Positions 1-10,900 of a stretch of 27,388 nt of DNA are shown here, piece after piece. The notes below the pieces were generated by a model, which did no database searches, had not been told where the DNA came from, and saw only the letters and a list, made by a program, of their open reading frames with translations. The DNA lies in the NCBI GenBank assembly GCA_003254885.1, contig QANT01006685.1, positions 1 to 27,388 on the forward strand, read 5' to 3'. Both the position numbers and the translations under genes were made by a program. The DNA comes from Purshia tridentata (Eukaryota; Streptophyta; Magnoliopsida; Rosales; Rosaceae). Position 1 is the first letter of the stretch. Each line of letters begins with the position of its first letter.

Positions 1-212
1 CCTTATTAGTACACTTTGAATTTTTATGAATTTCAAATGGTCACAACTGTATAGCAAACCGAAAAAAGAAAAAAAAATTTAACGGAAATTCACGTTTCGT
101 ACAAATTTGTGATCTAATCTAAAATGTATTACTTTAAGTTAGTACTTAAACTAAAAAAATTAATGTTTTACTACTTTGCTAAAAACTATTGATATTTGAT
201 ATTTAATACTAA

Positions 213-235
213 TTATATATATATATATATATATA
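213..235. repeat. (AT)n microsatellite
   Basis: Run of alternating A and T of about 23 bp in AT-rich DNA. Similar shorter runs occur at about 1299-1313 and 3571-3588. No function is implied; such tracts are length-variable between individuals. Confidence 0.9.
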
Positions 236-299
236 CAATTTTTAGTCAAATAAGCCCTGCAATTTTATTGTTGCTTTGAAAATCATCTGGTGTGATGAG

Positions 300-620
300 A
301 ATGTGGTACTAGTATTGGTACTTGTATTGGTGCAACATAAGTTGCGACATAAGTAGTGGTTGTAGTCTATTGGGTCGGCTTGAGTGTTGTCCGGTGGTGG
401 AGAACGAACCCGCCACCGAGTCACCTCTATCCGAATTAGTCGACTTGAGGCTAAAAGACCGGTTATGCAGTCGGAGTAGCGAGTCGGACGAGTGGATGCC
501 CACCCCTACCGCATGGGCCCTATTAACTTTTTTCATTTTCAATTTAAGTAACCAACTAAATATCATTCCACTACTTTCTGATTCCTCATTGCAAGTAAAC
601 ACAAAATTCGAGTAGAATGA
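300..620. other. GC-richer island, no recognised gene
   Basis: Between about 360 and 520 the sequence is clearly richer in G and C than its flanks and carries overlapping open frames of 60-97 codons on both strands (plus 322-615, minus 309-602, minus 242-424). None of the translations shows a domain or motif I recognise, and openness on both strands fits composition rather than coding. It could be an old transposon piece, the edge of a gene lying to the left, or an unknown exon. I see no start context or splice pattern that would decide. Confidence 0.3.
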
Positions 621-1110
621 GAATGACTCTCGTTACATATATGTATGGAAACATGTCATACATGTCCAATAGGACATGTCCCACGAAAAACTCCATCTAA
701 ACACGTGTCAGCGCATGCAGTCATCGGTCTAAGCATGACCCACAACGTAGATGCATTAAACACCAATCCAACGACTGTGACTGATTGTGCTGCACTGCTG
801 GCAACAGGTAATGGAAAATGACACATGCTTGATCCACCTCAAGCAAATTGCGTAGGGCCCATAAAACATGAATTGTCACATTCATATGTCAAGCCACATG
901 TACGGCGGATGTGCAACGAGACTTGACAACGCGTGTACACAGATACAGTCCAAAAATCCACGTGTACAGTTGTGGGTCCCGTCCACTGCCTGAACTTGTC
1001 CCAGTTGTACAGTGAAATGTTTCGACAAGAAAAATAAAAAGAACAGTGAAATATCTGGATGAATTGATTGAACTTTAGCCGTTGGATCAATGCCGTGTAG
1101 AAACATTCAC
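600..1110. promoter_or_regulatory. Possible promoter-like stretch with two G-boxes
   Basis: Two perfect CACGTG G-box cores lie at 702-707 and 959-964, each in an ACGTGT context typical of ABRE/bZIP or bHLH sites. A small cluster of ACATGTC repeats lies at about 650-680. G-boxes bound by bZIP and bHLH factors are well established in plants, but no gene start is visible nearby, so a promoter role is only inferred. It could serve a gene beyond the left edge. Confidence 0.25.
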
Positions 1111-2848
1111 CGTCTGATTGACTTAAGGTGGGTGGAATTTTTTATTTTATTTTTCTGTTACAAAAAAGATTATTTATGATTGAGTTATTTTCTTGGTTGG
1201 ATTATTTGCTCCTATATTGTTGAGTGGGATTATCAAATACACTAGTGAGTAAACCAAAATAAAAAGAAAATCTAACAAGAAAAAGAGTAAACCCAAAATA
1301 TATATATATATATAATTATTTTGCTATTGTTAAGTAGTTATTATTGTCAATTAACTAGTAACTCGTTTTTTTCTTTTGGCCAATGAAACAAATAACTCGT
1401 TTACTTGTAACAAATTTACATATGCATAAAGAGTTGGATTCGGGCATCACACAAAGGCATTTGAACACTACAAGTACTATCAGGAGGAATCCAACGCTGC
1501 ATGAAAAGTCAAAAGTTTTAAAAAAATTGTTAGATTTTGTATTTAAAATTAATTTTTAACTTGTTTAATAAAAGACTTTCAACTTTTAATAAATGTGATA
1601 ATACTTAATATTGACGCTCACATTTTAGTGAGAAAAAATTATTTTATATATAAGAATATCTCCAACTTTTTTCCTTTATTGTCCTCAAATATAGGGTAAT
1701 TAAGTTTGGAGAAATAGGAAAAGTTAGGAAAGATTATTCCACTGCTACAATTAAAATTTCTCCAAATCATATAAAATTTGACCCTTGAAGGTTTAAGGAG
1801 AGTTCAATCTATTGAACTTGATTTGAAGAAATTTTAATTAAGAGAACTCAAATTTGGAGTGATTTCATGGTATAATATTATAGCTAGCTAGTGGATTCAA
1901 ATATGGGCATGCTTAATATATGGGTTTCATTGAGACCAAGAAATCAAAGATCATGGCTCTGACACTTGGATTCTCTTGATCTGATCTTCTTCTTCATGAT
2001 GACCACATTCACTTTGTTTCTTACTTTGATTGAAGCAAAATTCCATTGTCCAATTCAAAGTGGGTGTCCTTTCCTTCCAAAATTAACTTTCAAGTGGGTA
2101 GTGTTTCCTTGCCATCATACTAGAGATTCCCATTTCTTAACATGGGAAATTTATAAAGGAATGCTGCTGGAGACATAAAGTCGACCTTGCGATCCAAGCA
2201 ATTGATTTTGTCTTACAAAATTTCTCCAATTGATGTCAGCTCCACTACTCTCCTTTACTTGTATACATATATCACAACACCTAGTCAGGTAATAATTCAA
2301 CTTGTGAAGATTAAATGTGAGATGCAATATATATTTTTTCAAGCAAAATTGATCAAATGCTATGTATTGATCAACTATTTGGACTGTCCAAAAACTTTGG
2401 GAGGCAAGGCTAGTTGGGTGGGAGCAAGAACTAGAACTAGAATGAAATTTGGTTTAGGAACAAAGGGAATTTCTTATCCATGAATGGGCAATTTAATTTC
2501 AAAACGCCAATGTATAGTCATTTTCGGACTTAAGGAACGTTATAATTACATTGCAAAACAAACATGGCCATGATGAAAATATCAAACTTTTTTTTTTGGC
2601 CAGGAAAATATCAAAATCTTTAGTCTTTACAACTAGTATGGTCCTTCTTTTTGGTCTCTACGTGGCCCATATGGGAGAGAAGAAAGGGAAAGAATATAAC
2701 AAGCATGTAAGTGGGAAAAAGAGGCTTTCCTTTAGCTATTTAGCATTTTCATACAAATAAATTCAATTAAACCCTCTTGGATATGGACCTGCCCTTCATT
2801 GATTTGCCTTGTCACTTCAATGGCTGAAAGCAGATTCCAGGAAGAGGC

Positions 2849-2877
2849 CAGAGAGAGAGACAGAGAGAGAGAGAGAT
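2849..2877. repeat. (GA)n microsatellite
   Basis: Interrupted GA-dinucleotide run in otherwise anonymous intergenic DNA. Confidence 0.9.
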
Positions 2878-3927
2878 AGATATGGAGGCCCATAAAAGAA
2901 GCATACTTTTTTCAAGCTCTAAGAAAAAAAAAAGAAATATGTAAAATCAACCTTCCTTGAAAAGTATAATGATAAACAACTTTTTATTAAGGAATTTTTG
3001 GTAAGCACTTTTGTCTTGGAGAAGCCTCCTCCTAGGAGTGAGGGATTCAGTTATTTTGAAAGAACAAAGATATGCTAAAGCCTCCCTTCAAAGACATTTG
3101 GCAGCTTTTGTCCTCTTCAAAGTTCAATAAATTGGGTAAGACACTACATAAAGCCCAATTGAACAGTCATGCATGCATTTTCAATCAATGCAAAAGCCAT
3201 CATCATCAATCTTGTGGAGGTTACAAAAGGCATATAGAAAAATCAATGAGTCCCCACTCCATGGTTAATTAAAGAATATATTAAAAGAAAAAAGAATATA
3301 TTGAAAGTGTTCTATAGCAAAAACTATATCACAATTCACAATCACTTCCTCTTCAAATGGGATTAATTGATTGCTCAATTGACTAATTAGTGTTATATAT
3401 TCATTAATTAAGTTAGAATAGCTAGCTAGGAGAATCATATCGCAAAACTTTCATATTTTGCTAAATTAAGATCATGTCACACTTTCACAGTTTAATATTT
3501 TCATTCTCTTTAATTATTTCTGAATGTATATCCCCTAATCTTTCTGCATCAATTATATCATGCACGGCTCCATATATATATATATATAACGAATCTCCTC
3601 ATCAAATTGATGTTTACTTAGTAGCAAAGAAATGAAACTGAGCCATGAATTGTGGATTGCCCAAATGGCTTTGCTGTGCCAGTGAAATAGGTTGCAGATA
3701 AGAAGAAAAAGAATCATAAAGATTTTTCTTAAAAAAAACAATAAAAACAATAAAAGGGAAGCAATAAGAGGCCATGTGAGCATCCAATGCAAATGGGTAG
3801 GAAAAGTAATAAAAAGAAAAGCAAAAGTTGGTATGAGGTGGAAGATGGAGTGGGGTTGAGAGATATATACATAGGTGTGTGTGGGGAACAAAAGTTAAGG
3901 TTTTGTAATCAGACAATCTTATTAGCT

Positions 3928-4027
3928 TCTCTCTCTCTCTCTCTCTCTCTTTTCTCTTCACTTTTATAGATGCTTGCCCACCATTGCATATCTCCTCCAA
4001 GTACTCTCTCTCTCTCTCTCTCTCTCT
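3928..4027. repeat. Paired (CT)n microsatellites
   Basis: Two CT-dinucleotide tracts, about 3928-3950 and 4003-4027, separated by about 50 bp, with a weaker CT-rich tract at about 4270-4300. CT-rich tracts are common in plant core promoters and 5' untranslated leaders, but no gene can be attached to these. Confidence 0.85.
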
Positions 4028-5320
4028 TCCTTCATTGTTTTTTAATTTTTATCTCCTAGACCTAGCTTCTACTTTTCTTCTTTATTGTTGTTTTGTTATT
4101 AGTCAGCTTAGAAACAACGCATTCTTTGCATCCCACACATTTTTCTTTTATGCCAAACCCCAAAAAGTAAGCACTCATATGATTATCAAAAGCCACTCTT
4201 GGTAGGTCCTCAATAACAAACAAAAACACTCATTTATTGGTCTACCCTAACTCTCATCTTGTTCTTCAAGACTCTCTCAGTCTCTCTGTCTCTCTCTCTC
4301 ACTCATATATTTAGTGGTATTCTGGCTCCACAAAACTTTGCATGGAGGAGTTGACCATAACCTCCAATACAGGGCTTGCATGTTTTCTTTTTTATCCCAT
4401 CTTATCTCCATATTTCTAGTTGTATGGAAATATCATGGAGATTTAGGTCAACCCAATTAATATTCACTTGCTACACTATTAATTCGGCTGCAAATCTATA
4501 CCATTAAATCGAAGAATTGGTAATAATTGAATATTTTTGCTTCGAAATAAAAAGTTGATGTGGACGATGAATTAATCTGAAATCATATTTAGGCATGAAA
4601 TAGCATTATGCGTTCTATTTCTCTAAAGGAAAGCTGCTACGTATTCTATTAGATACTGTTGCCTCCTCTAATATACAAGATATATATGAAACTAGAAACC
4701 TGACATGTTAATTAGTTGTATCATTGTCTACATGAATTCAGCTCACGATCAAGTTTGGAGTTGACAAAAATAAAATATACAAGTCATTAGTGCAACAAGA
4801 GTAAGGCTACATATATCAAAATAAATAATATTTTAAATCTTTTCTTAATATTAATTGATGTAATAGTGTTTTATTTGATATATTCTATGTTTTTAACCTT
4901 AACTATATCATAATCCTCACTTACTTCTCCACCTTCCTCAGGCCTAACCCCAAATCTTTGAAACTTATTTATTTATTCCTTGAAAATATTTGCTAGCCAC
5001 TTACATTCTTTGGTCCCCAAATGTTTTCTTTTGATATTCAGATGAGCCCAACAAATATGTTGGGCCATCCATATCTTTGAGTGGTGGTTGGCCTGCTAAA
5101 TAATTGGTGACAAGTGACAACTTTCTTCAATTAATAAATATAGCTCTTTCGGTTATGTGATAAGAGAATGACTTTCTTTTCTATTGTAGTTCACATTGCA
5201 TATAAAGCTGACCAGCTAGCAATTATATAGGTCAATTTGCAATTTTGCATTAAACTATGTATATAGAGTACTGTGATGGTGGGATTTTGAGGGATAGCCT
5301 TTTGTTTTCTCTAAGGACTA

Positions 5321-5431
5321 AGGTTGACATATTTGATGAGCTATAACTTGCTATGATTTGTTTGATGGCCCTCATCCAACATAAATACATTAAAAAAAGG
5401 TTGACATATTTGATGAGCTATAACTTGCTAT
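5321..5431. repeat. Rearranged direct repeat with inserted copy of nearby DNA
   Basis: A 34 bp segment at 5321-5354 is repeated exactly at 5398-5431. Between the copies lies a 39 bp block (5361-5399) that is identical to 5900-5938. The structure is A-B-A' with B copied from about 540 bp away, as expected when a double-strand break is repaired by copying short stretches of local DNA. No gene is affected. Confidence 0.85.
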
Positions 5432-5899
5432 ATCTCTTTTCAATTTATAATTGATTAAATATTTTATTGGAAGAAATTATCAGAACTGAAAAAATAATTT
5501 TAGTCAAAATGTGAGGAGAGGTTTGGACAGGCCATTGATGGAAATTCCTCATTATTTTGTTGCATAAATGATTGGAATGGACCAAATGGTTGTGTAACAT
5601 GGAAACATTATCATAACCACCAAAATTAGAAGAGTGGTGTTATTTGCACACACAATTTTCTCTCACTGCACACCCCCTTCACTTAATTTATGAATTGACC
5701 TAATTGACACAAAGTGAAAAGACCCAAAAGGACAACCCATATTATTTTTTTAAAAAAAACTTTCTTTACACACCCCAAACCCAACCCTCCTAAACCCCAA
5801 CCATAATTTGAAGATTCAACACTACAATTTGAAATGGGTTTCCAAAGAATGATGAAATTATCTTAACAATCAAATATTTAGCTATTTTCACTGGCTTTC

Positions 5900-5938
5900 T
5901 TTGATGGCCCTCATCCAACATAAATACATTAAAAAAAG
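5900..5938. repeat. Second copy of the 39 bp block B
   Basis: Identical to 5361-5399, in the same orientation. It is probably the donor of the filler in the rearrangement at 5355-5431, although the reverse direction of copying cannot be excluded. Confidence 0.85.
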
Positions 5939-5939
5939 A

Positions 5940-7035
5940 AGCAAAATATATAGCCAGATGAAATGTATGTACGTACGTAATATATGGGAATATTCGAAAG
6001 TAGCCATTTTCTTTATCTCTATTGAAAAGGAAAAAAGATGGTCAAATTCATTACAATTGGATACGATAATTTAACATCTTTAAGTTAAACAAAAAGGCTT
6101 GTTCTGCGTTTGGCTTACATTCATTTGGGACGCAATATGAAAGTCCAGTTAGAATCCCATAAAGCACTCTCATTAATCTTTTCTAGCTTTAAGCTCTTCA
6201 ACATCCACCACGTAAGCCTCAAATCCTCCAAGTTCCTCCAAGAAAAATAAAACAAGATGGAAACATTTATTTCTAGAAAGTTAATATTTTACCTGAAGAG
6301 ATTAATGATTGTAATTGCTTAGAGAAAACCTGCAATGTAAGCTAGTATGAATAGAAAAATAAGAGATACTACATGTCTGGTGTACTCAATTATATATGTA
6401 ACTGACAGATAATATTCATTACTTATGTTATGTCTACCCATATACACACACAAACGTATTAGTAACACAACTTTGTTTGGCATCAAAATTATCTGAGTAT
6501 CATTTTACAAGTTTTTAATTATTGTTCTAATCACTGTAGCATCTATCATGTAGAGCCCATTTAAAGCCCATTCTAGCTCCTGAAAACCCCATTTCCCGCT
6601 TTGTTAACATTTCTGAGGTTAAATTCCAACAAATTTAGCAGAGAAAAGCCTAGAAATTAAAAGAAGAAGCATGGTTGAGGAAAACATCAGAAAAGATATC
6701 AACTTGACAGAGTGGCACATGCAGTGCATTGAGTTGCAAAATCCCCATGGGGTAACTTCTATCAGAACAAGTAGCAAAACATCTGGGATCTTTACCAGGG
6801 CACTCCTCAATAACTCAAGATTCTGCATCATCACAACTAAGTTAACAGCAAGACGCTTGACTGATTCAAGCACGCTTTGTTATGTGTTTTTGAAATAGTT
6901 GATTGAGTTGACTAATGGGTAATTTTGAAATTATTTATTTTCCTATTTGTAATTGACCTTTAAAACAAAACAAATTATAAGAGTATCTATTACCAATGGT
7001 TACAGTTTTTTGCGAGTATAAATGTGGGAAAAAAA
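5940..7035. other. Intergenic DNA, no supported gene
   Basis: Contains a 75-codon frame on the plus strand (6671-6898) overlapped by an 84-codon frame on the minus strand (6619-6873). Neither translation shows a recognised motif, and there is no flanking exon structure. It might be a degraded gene fragment. I do not call it as a gene. Confidence 0.5.
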
Positions 7036-7389
7036 TTAAGTACAATTTTGGTACCTGTAGTTTGAACTAAATTTTACTTTGGTCCTTGTAGTATTAATTG
7101 CTATGATTTGAGTCTGTAATTTATAAATTGTTACAATTCAAAAATATTTTAGCATTTTCGTTCATTAAATCGTCAAATTTCTTATGCTTTTAATTATGTA
7201 TTTTACAAACCATTTCGATTTTTATCATATATTTTACATACTATTAGTGATTCAAGATGGGACTAACAAAAATGTTAATGTATTCTTGAATTGCAATTTG
7301 TAAACTATAAGACCAAAATCATAACAATTAAAACTACAAATATCAAGGTGAAACCTAACTCAAACTACAAGAACTAAAAGTGAAATTAA
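7036..7389. mobile_element. Foldback MITE-like element
   Basis: The first about 120 bp (7036-7160) and the reverse complement of the last about 120 bp (7270-7389) align along their length. Both contain a CTTGTAGTTTGA-like or CTGTAGTTTGA-like core followed by a TTGTAGT block and a GCTATGATTTG/GTTATGATTTT block. Long imperfect terminal inverted repeats around a short unique centre and no open frame indicate a non-autonomous DNA transposon. A clean target-site duplication is not visible, so the family (Mutator-like is one option) is undecided. Confidence 0.6.
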
Positions 7390-7993
7390 GCCTAAAAAAT
7401 AATTGGGTTCAAATAAACCCACCCTTAACAAGAAAACATAAAAGCAATATTATTCACTTAAATATAAAAGAAAATAAGTTAAATAGTATCTCTATAATAT
7501 TCATGAGAAGAATAGCACAGAAGAGAAAAAAATGTTTTTACAAATGACACACATCCTCGACACATTAAACTTTTTAGAAGAATAGAATGCTATTCTACAA
7601 CTTACATTTATTTTTTTATTTTTTTCAAAACTTTCCTCTTGGTCCCTCCCACATTCAGCCCCTGCAAGCTATGACTGGACTCTAGGTAGCTTCAAGTACA
7701 AGTGACTTAATACAACTCAAAAAACAGTGTAAAACACGTATTCCACTGATCGTGCCATCAGGTCAGGATTATCAGAACTTGGTGAAGTCTGGAAATGTAA
7801 TCTCAAGCCCCCTACAAGTGATGATGAACACCTTATCTAGCTTGTATTTGGATCATATCAAATTAAGACTGAGAAAATCTTAAGCTCCATCTCCGATAAA
7901 AGTAAAACAGAAGAATTTGTCCCTCCAACACACTCGCAGCTTATGGTGAATATAATTTCCTTTTGTAGTCTTGGCAATGATCAAATGTATATA

Positions 7994-10900
7994 TCAAACT
8001 CCATAAAGTGGCAAGAAGGTTTTAACAAAGGAGTATGCCAGTGCACCCGTGAACATGTAACTGTCCACTCTATCTAGTATTCCACCTGCATTAGATGTTG
8101 AGAAAAAAGTCAAGTTAGATATATGATAATATTGCAACGTGTGTTGAAGGAAAATAAAAGAACCAATTATAGCAATAGCAAGATCACGGTCTTCAAGGGA
8201 ATGTTATTACTCAAGCACTGAAGCGTGCTCAACGTTATGTTAAACACAATGGTTGTGAATCATACTTATTATCATCCACTCAGCAATAACAATTCATTCT
8301 CTATTCAGATGCTCTCCTCATTATGCAACTCACATCCAATCATATAAAATCATTTTGTTTATTTATTTGTTCCTTATGTGCTTAAAACGAATGTGATTCA
8401 CATTTGTAAGAGTAGACAGAAAGCATCAAAGCATGGACTGCATACCAGAACCTGAAAGTCTTTTATAAAACCACAATATAGAGAAGACATGCAGCATAGT
8501 AGTAGTATCAATATAAGGCTTTATCAAGGTTGGCAATAGGTACTTCTTTCAAGAGACCATATAAAGTTTGCACAATGACACCCAGCTCGAGTCAACAAAG
8601 CAGTAAGCTGGTGTAAATGTCATTAGAGAACTATATATAGATATAGATATAAATATAGACAAACACACACACACACGCACATAGAGAAGCAATCTAATGA
8701 GAACCTAACTTAAGGACTTCACTATCAGTCTTTAGATCATATATGAATGATTGAAATACATTTCAACTACTTTTACCTCATGTGCATCTCCTTGGTCCAT
8801 ATATGGTTTAATAATTGACATGCAAATCCTCAACTTAGATTTCATTAGAACACTATCGTGTGTGTGTTTGTGTGTATTCCCAATAATTAACCTTCAATTA
8901 AAGATATAACCCAACTAAACATTCTTGAAAAAATTTGAATCAAACTAACAGTTGAACACTTTCTCAAAACTTTCAAAAGTTAGGCATTACCATGTCCTGG
9001 TATTAGAGACCCAGAGTCCTTTACACCCGCATCACGTTTGATCATTGATTCAGTGAGATCACCAAAGACAGAGCCAATAAAATTCAGAAACCCAAAACCT
9101 ATTGCGCTACAATCATCCAGAAAACAAAACAAATTCACATTAAGCATGTTAAAAAGACTGTAATGATATCTAGAACTGTAAAATGCTGTAATCAGTGTCC
9201 GCCATAAAGCTAAAGGACTGATCTACACTTAATATCGGATGATGAAGAAAAAACTCATACTGCACCAGACAAGCAAACCCTAAGAACTAATTAGATGATA
9301 TTTTTTTCTTTTCTTTTCTTTTAGAAGGCAACCCAAAGACTCACCATCTATTGGAGCTCCATGCAACAAAGACATAAAACACAAAACTTTCATATTATAG
9401 AGACCACACATATCCTATTCATATCAAGTTTTTTCAACAGAAGATATTAATTTGTTCATGCAAGAACAATGTATAAAGCAGCCATTAACAATTTCAGGAG
9501 CCCATTATGTGGCAGCATTGTTAATGCATCAATGTAGGGATGACACTCTTCACCAGGACCTCTAAGGCATCTACAACAAAGAATCATGTTAATTTCCTAA
9601 AATTGTCCAACCAGAGGCATGTCTGAGTGCTACAACCAATCAAACTATATAAGAAACAACCAACTAATTTCATGTTTCATAATTACTCTTCAAAGCAGTG
9701 GCGGATCCAGGATCCTTAACTTGGGGGGTCATAGTGGCGACAGTGAGCAAGTGACCGGCGGTGGCGAAATGTGACGGTGGGGGTCCTGTGGACAGGGAGT
9801 ACTTGTTGGCGAGTTGAGTATTGGGAATTTTGGGTTTGGTTGGGAATGACAACTTGGGTTTGGTCGGGTTTCGTTCTGATTAGGCTATAAACTTAAAAAA
9901 TAATAAATAATAATAATAAAATAAAATAAAAGAAGGGTAAGTTGATGATAGTTATGGCAACCAAGGGTAAGTTGATGATAGTTATTGCAGGAATAATATG
10001 AACTAGTATGAGACTACTATGAGTGCATAGCAAAAGGGTAAAATAGGAAAGTAAAGGATTTTAAGAAGGTGTCAGCTTTTTAAAAATTAGTATTTAAATC
10101 TAAAAGAATTCTTAAATGGTCTCTGTTGGTTTTCTAAACGTGGCAGTGAGTTTCATAGCCAGAGTCACTTTAGGTGATTTCTACTAGCATCCAGAGAAAC
10201 ACCCAACACAGTCCACTGCTCCAGCGTTCTCACTTCCTAATTCTCACTCAAGCTTTTTATCAAACACTTGGTAGGCGACAAGGGAGCGAGGGGTCACTGG
10301 CCAGAAGCATGGGGGGTCAAGGGTGGTTGAGAAAGGTGGTTCAAGCCTGAAACCTCCGGCGTTCGGGGGTCGCCCGACCCCCTACCTCCCAACGTGGGTC
10401 CGCCACTGCTTCAAAGTGCTATTGAAACTAACTTCCAAATTGTAATGATTTTTTTTTGGTCAACATAATGATTAAGAAACAACCAACTAATTTCATGTTT
10501 CATAATTACAAAGTGCTATTGAAACTAACTTCCAAATTGTAATGATTTTTTTTTGGTCAACATAATGATTTTTTTAACAATAATAAATTAAGAAAAACAA
10601 TCAGCACCCTACTCCTTATATGAAAATAATTTTTCACTGACAAGTCTAAAAGACTGTATGGAGGAAGATTGAATACCTCAGCAAAGATTTTGGCCAGCAA
10701 AGAATCTTTGATAATACAACAGAAGTGGCTATACAACCACCCAAGCCTACAATGGTTCCTTCCCATGTCTTCTTTGGACTAACGCTAGTAAGAGGCGTCC
10801 TACCAAATGCCTGCATTAGAGAACAGAGCTACTCAGGGGTTTATTAAAGGCATGGTACAACCTAAGTGTTTTAGTGATAATTACAACAAAGATGGAGCTA

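Larger units (their letters stand above)
1111..5320. other. Gene-free AT-rich intergenic DNA
   Basis: I see no coding exon with recognisable product, no tRNA and no known miRNA in this stretch. The open frames present are short, low in complexity or rich in simple repeats. CT/GA microsatellites are annotated separately. Pyrimidine-rich tracts at 3928-4300 resemble the 5' leaders of plant transcripts, but no open frame follows that would make a protein gene, so a non-coding transcript is possible but unsupported. Confidence 0.6.

Noticed and set aside
1660..1870. TCTCCAA near the left and TTGGAG near the right suggested a MITE.
   Set aside because: The inverted ends do not extend beyond a few bases and no target-site duplication was found.
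3614..4000. Minus-strand open frames of 112 and 128 codons.
   Set aside because: They run through (CT)n repeats and AT-rich DNA, have low-complexity sequence and no recognisable motif or exon structure.
4404..4442. Small inverted repeat (ATCTCCAT ... ATGGAGAT) considered as a miRNA precursor.
   Set aside because: The stem is too short for a plant precursor and no known plant miRNA sequence was found nearby.
6619..6898. Opposed open frames on both strands (75 and 84 codons).
   Set aside because: No motif or homologue recognised and no splice context; could be a degraded fragment but cannot be supported as a gene.
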